Shown in pieces: positions 1 to 5,393 of a DNA stretch of 15,147 nt (positions within the stretch are counted from its first letter, which is position 1; every line of letters begins with the position of its first letter). The stretch covers positions 1-15,147 of the forward strand of contig QHQU01000131.1 of assembly GCA_003219925.1 (NCBI GenBank), read 5' to 3'. The translations under genes and the position numbers were made by a program. This stretch comes from Verrucomicrobiota bacterium (GTDB lineage: Bacteria > Verrucomicrobiota > Verrucomicrobiia > Chthoniobacterales > UBA10450). Below the pieces are notes generated by a model, which saw only the letters and a list, made by a program, of their open reading frames with translations, made no database searches and had not been told where the DNA came from.

Positions 1-19
1 AACCATCGGAGGAACAACG

Positions 20-456
20 ATGCGTAGCTCGAGTATACACTGTCTGTTCGGAACAACAGCCCTGACGCTGCTTAGCTTTGACCAGGCGTCATTCGCCGAC
101 GACGCCTTGACCGCAGGCAGCAAATCTATTGTACGAGAGTTCTACACGACGGTGTTGATCAATCGCCATGTAGATGCGGCACCACGATTTCTGCGCCCGG
201 ACTACATCCAACACAACCCGAATGTGCCGACGGGATTAAGCGGCTTCATGGATACATTTCGTGCGCGTTTCGCGCAGCCGCTTCCTGCAGACTACAAACG
301 CGAGCTCCTGAATATCGTTGCTGAAAACATCTGATTATCATCTATGTGCGCCAAGCATGGACGAGCCGGGATGGTAAACATCACCAATCGCTCGGGTTCG
401 ACATGTTTCGTGTGCAAGATGGTAAGATTGCGGAACATTAGGACGCGGATGATTGA
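20..456 (+). pseudogene. Decayed secreted SnoaL/NTF2-like protein gene
   Basis: The reading frame from ATG 20 (Shine-Dalgarno GGAGG at 8-12) encodes a signal peptide ending near SFADDA, then an NTF2/SnoaL-like fold start (REFYTTVLINR, RPDYIQHNP). It stops at TGA 332-334. The rest of the domain continues in another frame from about 331 (LIIIYVRQAW, LGFDMFRVQDGKIAEH). There a TAG at 439-441 sits where the family normally has Trp in the closing EHWDADD-type motif; the remnant ends at TGA 454-456. So the gene has one frameshift and one nonsense change. Family members are small cone-shaped proteins annotated as SnoaL-like or nuclear transport factor 2 family; the substrate cannot be inferred. It looks like the first, inactivated cassette of the array. 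A sequencing error could explain the frameshift but would have to coincide with the separate TGG-to-TAG change. Confidence 0.8.
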
Positions 457-479
457 ATTTGACACCATAATTGCTCGCC

Positions 480-514
480 ATCGCCAGCGGTGGCTGATCT
501 TGTTCTCGTTAGAC
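480..514 (+). other. Partial attC-like site (3' half)
   Basis: The sequence shows GGTGGCTGATC (489-499) followed by the core box GTTAGAC (508-514, fits GTTRRRY). This is the same layout as the 3' halves of the better attC sites downstream (GGCTGAT, about 10 nt, then GTTRRRY). A convincing 5' core box or L'' partner was not found upstream, so the 5' half is degenerate or lost. The next gene starts 36 nt after the core box. Confidence 0.5.
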
Positions 515-549
515 CGCCAGAGTAGAGTTCCGGGTATTTTCTGAATGCT

Positions 550-957
550 ATGCCGAAAGAATACATAAATCCGGATTCGCTTTTCCGAAGTCTGGAGTAC
601 GGTTTTTCTCAGATCGTAGTCGCCAATGGCGGCAAGACAGTCTACATTTCGGGTCAAACTGCCTGGGACGCACAAAGGCAAATCATCGGCGGAACAGATT
701 TGGCTCAACAAACCGGGCAAGCCCTGCGCAATGTTCAGGCCGCTGTTGAAGCTGTTGGTGGGACGCTGGCAGACGTAGTTGCGCTGCGCATCTACATAGT
801 TAATTACAGACCAGAGCAAGCCGATGCAGTTGGAGGTGCGCTTCGAGAGTTCTTTCCCAAAGAGGAGCGTCCCGCAAGCACCTGGATTGGAGTATCCGCA
901 TTAGCGGTGGCGGACTTCCTGATCGAAATAGAGGCAACAGCGGTGCTAGAATAAATG
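550..957 (+). CDS. RidA/YjgF-YER057c-UK114 family protein, non-archetypal
   Basis: A 134-residue protein of normal RidA length, with SGQTAWD near residues 34-40, the LRNVQAAVEAVGG helix, a VVALRIYIV strand and the C-terminal IEIEATAV signature (residues 125-132). Archetypal RidA proteins hydrolyse 2-aminoacrylate and other enamines/imines using an Arg in the PAR-S-x-V-x-V segment. Here the matching segment is PASTWIGV and the Arg is Ser110, so imine deaminase activity is doubtful and it probably belongs to one of the Rid subfamilies without that Arg. It is cytosolic and soluble, and RidA folds are trimers. No clear Shine-Dalgarno precedes ATG 550, common for cassette genes. It lies between attC-like sites at 480-514 and 973-1080, so it reads as a single-gene cassette. 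Confidence 0.9.
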
Positions 958-972
958 CACACACACAAGGCG

Positions 973-1080
973 GCCTGACCAGACGATCCAGCAAACCGTG
1001 CCTATCCTCGTGCCTAGCCATCACAGTTTCATGAGAACATTTCTAATTCGCGCGGTCGCTCATCTTGAGTTTCGTTAGCA
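973..1080 (+). other. attC-like recombination site
   Basis: A 5' box GCCTGAC (973-979, one change from RYYYAAC) and a 3' box GTTAGCA (1074-1080) bracket an imperfect inverted repeat. GATCCAGCAAACCG (about 986-999) pairs with CGGTCGCTCATC (about 1052-1063) through GAT, AGC and ACCG blocks with unpaired bases in the 5' arm, the asymmetry expected of attC folded single strands. It lies right after the RidA-like gene, and the GNAT gene starts 16 nt after the 3' box. The 108-nt length is within the attC range. Confidence 0.6.
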
Positions 1081-1095
1081 ATTCTGCGCACTCCT

Positions 1096-1575
1096 ATGAA
1101 CGAACGACCATACGAGTCCGCCGACCTCCCAAGCGTTATCGAGACTTATACGGCTTCGATTCGCTTGTTGGCAGCGCCCTACTATACCCCAGAGCAGATT
1201 GCCGCGTGGGCACCAATCCCACCTGATGCCGCACGCTGGCAAGAACGCTTGGCTCACCTTCACACCATCGTTGCCGAGTCGGATGGCCTCCTCGCAGGCT
1301 TCGCTTCCTACACGCTCGACGGCTACCTCGACTTTCTCTTCACTCATCCAGCGTTCGCTCGTCACGGTGTCGCCAGCAGCCTGTACCATCGCGTCGAGTC
1401 CGTGTTGTGCGCCCTTAACATCCCGAAGGTTACCACTCTTGCGAGCCTTGCTGCACGACCCTTCGTCGACCGCCACGGCTTCCAACTCGACAGACAGGAG
1501 TGCGTCGAGTGCCGTGGCGCTTACCTCCGACGGTTTGCCATGCACAAGCAACTCCGCAATGAACGAATTGCCTAA
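1096..1575 (+). CDS. GNAT family N-acetyltransferase
   Basis: A 159-residue GNAT protein. It begins with a beta1-alpha1 segment typical of the family (RPYESADLPSVIETYTASI). The acetyl-CoA binding motif A is visible as LDFLFTHPAFARHGVASSLY (about residues 78-97), with RHGVA matching the R/Q-x-x-G-x-G/A pyrophosphate loop. The C-terminal ARPFVDRHGFQ segment is the usual beta5-alpha4 region (A..FYe..GF). GNATs move an acetyl group from acetyl-CoA to an amine; the acceptor here is unknown. Acetyltransferases are among the most frequent integron cassette cargoes. The TAA stop lies inside the 5' core box of the next attC site, as in compact cassettes. The long antisense frame over it is a shadow. 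Confidence 0.92.
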   Translation: MNERPYESADLPSVIETYTASIRLLAAPYYTPEQIAAWAPIPPDAARWQERLAHLHTIVAESDGLLAGFASYTLDGYLDFLFTHPAFARHGVASSLYHRVESVLCALNIPKVTTLASLAARPFVDRHGFQLDRQECVECRGAYLRRFAMHKQLRNERIA

Positions 1576-1657
1576 CCGATCGATGCAGCCGACCGCGAGA
1601 GTTTATGTTTCCTTCTTGTGTTAGCAACGGGGTCGGCTGATTCTCTGTTTGTTAAAC
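1570..1657 (+). other. attC site (well formed)
   Basis: R'' GCCTAAC (1570-1576) and R' GTTAAAC (1651-1657) both fit the RYYYAAC/GTTRRRY consensus. L'' CAGCCGACC (1586-1594) is a perfect 9-base complement of L' GGTCGGCTG (1631-1639). The site is 88 nt long and overlaps the GNAT stop codon. It is clearly related to the site at 1993-2079, sharing the CAGCCGACCG block and the central TTGTGTTAGC block. The cleavage point would be G^TTAAAC at 1651/1652. This is the strongest evidence that the region is an integron cassette array. Confidence 0.85.
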
Positions 1658-1674
1658 GGTTACGCCCTGCTCTG

Positions 1675-1998
1675 ATGCGCCTGCGCCATGTTTATCTCGG
1701 GTTGTGCGTGTTGGGAGTTGTTGTGCCGTACTCGCAGTTTATCCCGTGGTTATTGCAGTACGGGCTCGATATGGACCTGTTTATGCGCGAGCTTTTCGCC
1801 ACGCGCATCGGTGCGTTTTTCGCGTTCGATGTGGTTGTTTCTGCGCTTGCGCTCTTCGTCTTTGTCTTCACTGAGCGGACAGCTCGTGTCCGACACGTGT
1901 GGCTGCCCGTCGTTGCTACTCTTGTGGTTGGCGTGTCACTCGGATTACCCTTATTCCTTTACATGCGGCAACGCTCTCTCGATGCGACCATCGTCTAA
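1675..1998 (+). CDS. DUF2834-like small integral membrane protein
   Basis: From ATG 1675 the protein is 107 residues with three hydrophobic segments: VYLGLCVLGVVVPYSQFIPWL, IGAFFAFDVVVSALALFVFVF, and LPVVATLVVGVSLGLPLFLYM. The arrangement, with the first helix ending at PYSQFIPWL, the FFAFD motif opening the second and GLPLFLYMR in the third, resembles DUF2834 membrane proteins of unknown function. An upstream TTG at 1618 would extend it through the attC site, so ATG 1675, 18 nt after the 3' core box, is preferred. The TAA is embedded in the R'' box of the following attC. It is a one-gene cassette of about 420 nt. Confidence 0.85.
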   Translation: MRLRHVYLGLCVLGVVVPYSQFIPWLLQYGLDMDLFMRELFATRIGAFFAFDVVVSALALFVFVFTERTARVRHVWLPVVATLVVGVSLGLPLFLYMRQRSLDATIV

Positions 1999-2079
1999 CC
2001 AAGCGCTACAGCCGACCGAACGAGCTGTGTTTGCTCTTTGTGTTAGCTACAGCTGCGACTGATCTTTTACTCGTTAAGC
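1993..2079 (+). other. attC site (well formed)
   Basis: R'' GTCTAAC (1993-1999) and R' GTTAAGC (2073-2079) fit the consensus exactly. L'' is CAGCCGACC (2009-2017) and the L' region is CTGCGACTG (2053-2061), which pairs through CG and CTG with mismatches. Aligned to the site at 1570-1657 most positions agree, including CAGCCGACCG, GAG, GTTT, TTGTGTTAGC, GACTGAT/GGCTGAT and GTTAA. The two sites are therefore paralogous, as attC sites within one array often are. Confidence 0.82.
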
Positions 2080-2124
2080 CTGACCCATGGAGGGCCATCG
2101 AATTAATAGTGCGAGATCAGGAGT

Positions 2125-2535
2125 ATGATATTCGCGATCAAAGCCGAGGTTAGCGATCCGCGGGCGGAAACTTTCGGGTTCAGCGCGCAGAAGACGATGT
2201 ATGGTGGCAAGCACATCGCCAAAGGCGATACGATCTTCATCTTCGCGAGCGAGAACGAAGGCGGGCCAGGTCTCATCGCGAGCGGCGTCGTCACCTCGGC
2301 TAAAGCGATCGCAAAGAAACGCGGGATCGCCCGGCAAACGCCGCGAGTGAGCATCACCATCAAACGCACTGCGCTGGCGAAGCGGCGCCTGGGGCGGAGC
2401 GAGCTCAAACTTTTCTCCGACTGGAACGACGGTCGAGCCGGGACCGAGCTCAATTTTAAATTCTATCGTCAGGCAACGAACAAGATTGTCGGCATCTCGG
2501 ATAAAGCGGCGGCGTTCCTCCGCCGATTCTTTTAA
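2125..2535 (+). CDS. EVE/PUA-like domain hypothetical protein
   Basis: A 136-residue protein starting MIFAIKAEVSD, with a small beta-barrel pattern: GDTIFIFASENEGGPGLIASGVV (residues 34-56) resembles the strand-turn-strand core of EVE/ASCH/PUA-like domains that bind modified nucleobases in RNA or DNA. The later part is basic (RVSITIKRTALAKRRLG) and ends KIVGISDKAAAFLRRFF. I recognise the overall type of conserved hypothetical but assign the fold with moderate confidence only; no enzyme motif is visible. An AGGAG at 2119-2123 lies almost on top of ATG 2125, so translation may depend on another site or the start may differ. It follows the attC at 1993-2079 by 46 nt. Confidence 0.72.
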   Translation: MIFAIKAEVSDPRAETFGFSAQKTMYGGKHIAKGDTIFIFASENEGGPGLIASGVVTSAKAIAKKRGIARQTPRVSITIKRTALAKRRLGRSELKLFSDWNDGRAGTELNFKFYRQATNKIVGISDKAAAFLRRFF

Positions 2536-2627
2536 CCGCTGCCGATTTCGACATTGAACACGATATGGCCTAAGCAAGCGTGGAGCGAACGCTCACCCGA
2601 CCTTATGAACCACCTTCTCTGTTACCA
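2530..2627 (+). other. Degenerate attC-like spacer with small hairpin
   Basis: After the stop of the EVE-like gene comes TTTTAAC (2530-2536, six of seven RYYYAAC positions). A GTTACC box at 2621-2626 lies where R' should be, 23 nt before the next start. The R' match is weak. Inside is a hairpin, AGCG (2577-2580) with CGCT (2590-2593). The segment CCGCTGCCGATTTCGACA (2536-2553) recurs almost exactly after the metallophosphoesterase gene (4145-4161), which supports a shared spacer origin. Confidence 0.35.
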
Positions 2628-2649
2628 AAAGAAACGAAAGTGAGGAACA

Positions 2650-3156
2650 ATGAAACCAACAATAATCCACCGCATGAAAAGTACGATTAACGCCCTGACG
2701 ACAATAATATTAATTGGACTTGGCAGTCCTGCCGCGATTGCGCAGACAGATGCCAACAGCAAGTCTGACGAGCAACGCTTGCGCAACTTAATTCGAGAGG
2801 ACAACGAAGGTAAGAATGTGATCAAACGTACCGAAGATTCCATTTTTGTCTCCGGCGCGTTCCCTCATCCGATGATCGGTCATGCCGTTGAAGAGGTACT
2901 GGGGTCGCGCAAGGATAGATCGAATGAATCCCGAAAGGGTGAAGTGGTGCGCCTCGTTATCTCTCAGTCGGGAGATATGGCTGAGGAGTTCGGTAACTTC
3001 ACGCTCAGCTTCGACCAGCCCGACAAGAAGCACATCAGCTTTGATGGCTCATACCTGAGGGTTTGGCGTAAAATAAACGGCGAGTGGCTCGAAGATGCGT
3101 TTTTCGCGCGGCCCAACGAATCGGCAGAAAAGAGTGAGCCAAGGTCCGATTCCTAA
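2650..3156 (+). CDS. Secreted SgcJ/DUF4440-like NTF2-fold protein
   Basis: A 168-residue protein with a strong GAGGA ribosome site at 2642-2646. A second Met (residue 9, ATG 2674) could be the true start and would give a tidier signal peptide: a hydrophobic stretch ALTTIILIGLGSPAAIAQ followed by a likely signal peptidase I site after AIAQ. The mature part starts with EQRLRNLIREDNEG and KRTEDSIFVSGAF, then ends with a beta segment YLRVWRKINGEWLEDAFFAR, typical of SnoaL-like/DUF4440 ketosteroid-isomerase-fold proteins. No catalytic role can be assigned. It lies between the degenerate spacer 2530-2627 and the decayed stretch 3157-3405, and looks like another cassette gene. Confidence 0.75.
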   Translation: MKPTIIHRMKSTINALTTIILIGLGSPAAIAQTDANSKSDEQRLRNLIREDNEGKNVIKRTEDSIFVSGAFPHPMIGHAVEEVLGSRKDRSNESRKGEVVRLVISQSGDMAEEFGNFTLSFDQPDKKHISFDGSYLRVWRKINGEWLEDAFFARPNESAEKSEPRSDS

Positions 3157-3190
3157 TTTACACTTTAACGGACAAGACGAAGCAGCAAGC

Positions 3191-3264
3191 CACTTCGCCG
3201 GAGCGAAGGGACTAAAGATGTGTTACGAGACCCACGGGAGTGGCAGGCCGCTGGTATTACCATT
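3191..3264 (+). pseudogene. N-terminal scrap of an alpha/beta hydrolase
   Basis: Frame 2 reads HFAGAKGLKMCYETHGSG then RPLVL, which closely resembles the start of alpha/beta-fold hydrolases (GLKMYYEIHGSGRPLVLLHGG type). It ends just before the expected oxyanion-hole HG motif: the sequence changes to PFRMTG and no hydrolase features follow. Only about 24 codons survive, so this is a truncated remnant. It lies in the 249-nt space between the SgcJ-like and metallophosphoesterase genes. Confidence 0.55.
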
Positions 3265-3380
3265 CCGAATGACGGGCGCAGCAGGTACTGAATCGTGTCC
3301 TGCCTGCAGTAGCCGGCATTAAACCGAACCTGACTATTAAGGTGGCGCATCGCGACGCGAACATTCGCACTAATTTCTAA
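3249..3380 (+). pseudogene. Possible unidentified coding remnant
   Basis: Frame 3 reads RWYYHSE, then an in-frame TGA at 3270-3272, then a protein-like stretch RAQQVLNRVLPAVAG followed by IKPNLTIKVAHRDANIRTNF and a TAA at 3378-3380. The composition looks like real coding sequence and the single stop could be a TGG-to-TGA change. No family is recognised and there is no start codon. It is adjacent to and slightly overlapping the hydrolase scrap, in a different frame. It may be the 3' end of a gene joined to that scrap by recombination. Confidence 0.25.
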
Positions 3381-3405
3381 CTTCCGTTCTCTGACATCTA
3401 CTCTC

Positions 3406-4140
3406 ATGCGGGTCGCGGCGCTATATGATATTCACGGCAATCTCCCTGCACTGGAAGCGGTGCTGGAAGACATAGCGTGTGTCGGTGCGGACAGGGTCGT
3501 TGTCGGCGGAGACGTCGTTCCCGGTCCCATGCCCCGTGAAACTCTCGTCCGGTTGCTCGAACTCGACATCCCGTTCCAGTTCATCGTTGGTAATGGCGAA
3601 CTAGCGGTGCTCGCGGAGATGAACGGCCGGGATTCCGGGGTGCCTGCCCGATATCGCGATAGCATTCGATGGAATGCCGCACAGCTTCACCCGTCGGAAG
3701 GCGAATTGCTAGCAGCATGGCCGACGACCTTGCATATAAACATGAGCGGAATAGGCAAGGTTCTCTTCTGTCACGCTACGCCGCAAAATCCTAATGATGT
3801 TTTCACTCGGCTCACCCCTGATGACAAGCTAGTTTCGATGATCGGTGAAATGGATGCCGATGTGCTTGTTTGCGGCCATACGCATATGCAATTCAACCGC
3901 ATGATCGGCGGCCTTCGCGTCGTCAACGCCGGAAGCGTCGGGATGCCCTTTGGAGATCCCGGCGCTTATTGGCTTCTGCTTGGACCGGACGTTGAGTTCC
4001 ATCGAACAGAATACGACCTGGAGATGGCGGCGACGCGAATTCGGCAGACCCATTATCCCGAGGCCCAACAATTCGCCGCAAATCACGTTTTGTTTCCTCC
4101 ATCAGAGGAAAAGATGTTAGCGGGCTTTAATGCGATGTGA
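3406..4140 (+). CDS. Calcineurin-like metallophosphoesterase (YfcE/MJ0936-like)
   Basis: A 244-residue protein with the full ordered metal-site signature: D8-x-H10 in YDIHGN, GGD (D36), GNGE (N63), H123 in FCHATP, and GHTH (157-160) followed by MQFNR and NAGSVG (174-179). These residues bind two divalent metals in this superfamily. The usual GNHD/GNCD has become GNGE, so the general catalytic His after Asn is missing, as in the YfcE/MJ0936-type small phosphodiesterases. The likely role is hydrolysis of a phosphodiester or phosphomonoester; the substrate is unknown. ATG 3406 gives the start directly before strand beta1. It is an intact, same-strand member of the array, and an attC-like remnant follows it. 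Confidence 0.9.
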   Translation: MRVAALYDIHGNLPALEAVLEDIACVGADRVVVGGDVVPGPMPRETLVRLLELDIPFQFIVGNGELAVLAEMNGRDSGVPARYRDSIRWNAAQLHPSEGELLAAWPTTLHINMSGIGKVLFCHATPQNPNDVFTRLTPDDKLVSMIGEMDADVLVCGHTHMQFNRMIGGLRVVNAGSVGMPFGDPGAYWLLLGPDVEFHRTEYDLEMAATRIRQTHYPEAQQFAANHVLFPPSEEKMLAGFNAM

Positions 4141-4301
4141 ACACCCGCTGCCGTTTCGACAGGCTCAGCGCCAAAGACCGAGGGCGGCCGACGGACACAG
4201 ACAGTGTTGGTTTGGGAAAATTGCAGATGGTAGACAGAAGATGGCGAAGAGCTTCCACTTGCGCTGACCTTAGGCGTGATTGAGCTTATGTCTCGTTAGA
4301 C
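4136..4301 (+). other. Long or degenerate attC-like spacer with a REP-like motif
   Basis: The 3' end carries GATTGAGC then GTTAGAC (4295-4301, exact GTTRRRY), and the next gene starts 18 nt later. A possible 5' partner is GCTCAGCGCC (4163-4172) pairing imperfectly with GGCGTGATTGAGC (4273-4285). The 5' core box is poor (TGTGAAC). The spacer also contains TTTCGACAGGCTCAGCGCC (4154-4172), similar to dispersed palindromic-unit sequences seen in many bacterial genomes, and a run of 7-nt units (GATGGTA, GACAGAA, GATGGCG) at 4226-4246. Confidence 0.4.
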
Positions 4302-4318
4302 CGAGCAACCGTAATCAT

Positions 4319-4770
4319 ATGATACGTCGATCGTTTCTAAGAAAACTGGCAGCCGTGCCGCTTTTCGCTGCAGCGGCCGCTGTCCCCGCCGCAACAACAA
4401 ACTCAACCAAACTGAAAATCCTGATGAAAAGTGCCTGGGGCTCGGACGACCCGACGAAGGCCGCGTTCCCTTTTCTGCATGGCGTGTACTTTCTGAAGCC
4501 GGCCACGATGTCCAGATATTCCTTCTTGGCGAGGCCGTATCCTTGATGCGGAAATCGGTGGCCAACGCAGTGGTGCCGGTGGGCTGGCCGCCCCTGGCCG
4601 AAGTCCTCGCCAAACTCGTCGCCAAAAAGATACCGATCTACGCGTGCGGCGCCTGCTCACGCGCGCGCGGGGTGACGGAAACAGATCTGGCCGAGTTCGG
4701 CGCAAAATTCGGCAATCCTAAGATCTTTGTTTCACTGATTGAATGGGCCGACAAAGTCATCACCGAGTAG
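4319..4770 (+). pseudogene. DsrE/F-like protein with Tat signal, frameshifted
   Basis: From ATG 4319 the protein starts MIRRSFLRKL, a twin-arginine (RRSFL) leader with an Ala-rich hydrophobic stretch, then LKILMKSAWGSDDPTKAAFPFLHG, typical of small DsrE-family sulfur-relay/peroxiredoxin-like proteins. The frame then reaches an early stop at 4544-4546. The continuation lies in another frame from about 4480: SEAGHDVQIFLLGEAVSLM, VPVGWPPLAEVL, PIYACGACSRARG, and FVSLIEWADKVITE, ending at TAG 4768-4770. CGACSRARG supplies the cysteines expected in the family. So one single-base indel near 4475-4495 splits an otherwise complete gene. It could be genuine inactivation or a base-calling error, because both halves are well preserved. 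Confidence 0.8.
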
Positions 4771-4772
4771 CC

Positions 4773-4860
4773 GACTACTGACTACCTGACCATATGATTA
4801 CCGAACACAGACTACCGAACACAGACCACTGACAACATGACTACTGACCACATGACAACG
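4773..4860 (+). repeat. Degenerate tandem heptamer tract (GACTACY type)
   Basis: Consecutive 7-nt units run from the end of the DsrE-like gene to the attC site: GACTACT, GACTACC, TGACCAT, ATGATTA, then GAACACA, GACTACC, GAACACA, GACCACT, GACAACA, GACTACT, GACCACA and GACAACG, with one or two extra bases at three joints. The consensus is close to GACYACY. The same kind of tract recurs before the gene at 6884 and, in a related form, before the gene at 14495. Confidence 0.8.
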
Positions 4861-4942
4861 AGTCACGCTTGCTCCACCCGCATGGCTGCGCGAAGCGTAG
4901 CAGACAGGTCACTCGTCGCGGCTGAGCTTTCTCTCGTTGGGC
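4853..4942 (+). other. attC-like recombination site
   Basis: The 3' half is good: GCGGCTGAGC (4918-4927), about 8 nt, then GTTGGGC (4936-4942, exact GTTRRRY). The 5' L'' region GCTCCACCCGC (4870-4880) pairs with GCGGCTGAGC through GCTC and CGC/GCGG with extrahelical bases. The 5' core box TGACAAC (4853-4859) keeps only the AAC end and merges with the heptamer tract. The ABM gene starts 62 nt after the core box. Confidence 0.6.
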
Positions 4943-4974
4943 TTTAGAGCTTGCCCACGGCCGGCGCTGTCATA

Positions 4975-4987
4975 ATAATGTCATTAT
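4975..4987. promoter_or_regulatory. 13-nt AT-rich palindrome upstream of the ABM gene
   Basis: ATAATG-T-CATTAT is a perfect inverted repeat centred 23 nt before the ABM start, in an AT-rich island unlike the GC-rich surroundings. It could be an operator or overlap a -10 element. No regulator gene is next to it, so this is only a candidate. Confidence 0.3.
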
Positions 4988-5003
4988 ATTCAGAGGAGAT
5001 AAT

Positions 5004-5303
5004 ATGGTCAAAACCGCATTATTCGTTCGATTAGAAGCGAAACCGGGAAAAGAGGCGGAGGTTGAAGGCTTTTTGCGCGGCGGGCTTCCGATCGTCGAGG
5101 AAGAGCCCGCGACGGTGGCGTGGTTCGGAATTCGCCTTGGGCCGACAACGTTCGGAATCTTCGACGCTTTTCCGGATGAGGCAGGGCGGCAGGCTCATCT
5201 CTCGGGAAAAGTCGCGGCAGCGTTGATGGCAAAAGCCTCAGAGCTCCTCGCGCAACCGCCGCTCATCGAGAAGGTCGATGTTCTTGCGGCGAAGCTTCCC
5301 TAA
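5004..5303 (+). CDS. Antibiotic biosynthesis monooxygenase (ABM) family protein
   Basis: A 99-residue ferredoxin-like alpha+beta barrel protein: MVKTALFVRLEAKPGKEAEVEGFL is the usual beta1-alpha1 of the ABM domain (YgiN-like), followed by EEPATVAWFGIRLGPTTFGIFDAFPDEAGRQAHL and a C-terminal helix ending VDVLAAKLP. These proteins are dimeric; some act on quinols or aromatic polyketides, others are heme-degrading. Nothing here identifies a substrate. A clear GAGGAG ribosome site lies at 4992-4997. Tandem TAA stops at 5301-5306 end the gene just before an attC-like site. It lies between two attC-like sites, so it is a one-gene cassette. Confidence 0.9.
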   Translation: MVKTALFVRLEAKPGKEAEVEGFLRGGLPIVEEEPATVAWFGIRLGPTTFGIFDAFPDEAGRQAHLSGKVAAALMAKASELLAQPPLIEKVDVLAAKLP

Positions 5304-5312
5304 TAAAAGCAA

Positions 5313-5390
5313 GCCTAACCGGCCGATGCCGCCAACTCCGAAAGGAGTTCGCGAGCAGGCTACCTGGCCGGTCACATGAGTAAGTTAGTT
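5313..5390 (+). other. attC-like site with strong inner hairpin
   Basis: R'' is GCCTAAC (5313-5319, exact) and the R' position has GTTAGTT (5384-5390, one mismatch to GTTRRRY). CCGGCC (5319-5324) pairs perfectly with GGCCGG (5366-5371). An inner perfect hairpin AACTCC-GAAA-GGAGTT (5334-5349) carries a GNRA tetraloop. The total length is 78 nt. The mannosidase frame opens inside or 4 nt after the site. Confidence 0.6.
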
Positions 5391-5393
5391 GTC

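Noticed and set aside
344..544. Short plus-strand frame as an independent cassette gene
   Set aside because: It overlaps the shifted NTF2-like continuation in a different frame and runs through the attC-like 3' half; it has no protein features of its own.
292..819. Minus-strand open frame of 175 codons
   Set aside because: It runs antisense across the decayed NTF2-like gene and the RidA-like gene, both of which have recognisable protein motifs on the plus strand.
4773..4860. Heptamer tract as a CRISPR array
   Set aside because: Units are 7 nt and contiguous, with no spacers and no cas genes nearby.
1..5390. Conventional operon of functionally linked genes
   Set aside because: The genes share orientation but no pathway, the spacers are about 90 to 250 nt, and most contain palindromic attC-like structure rather than translational coupling.
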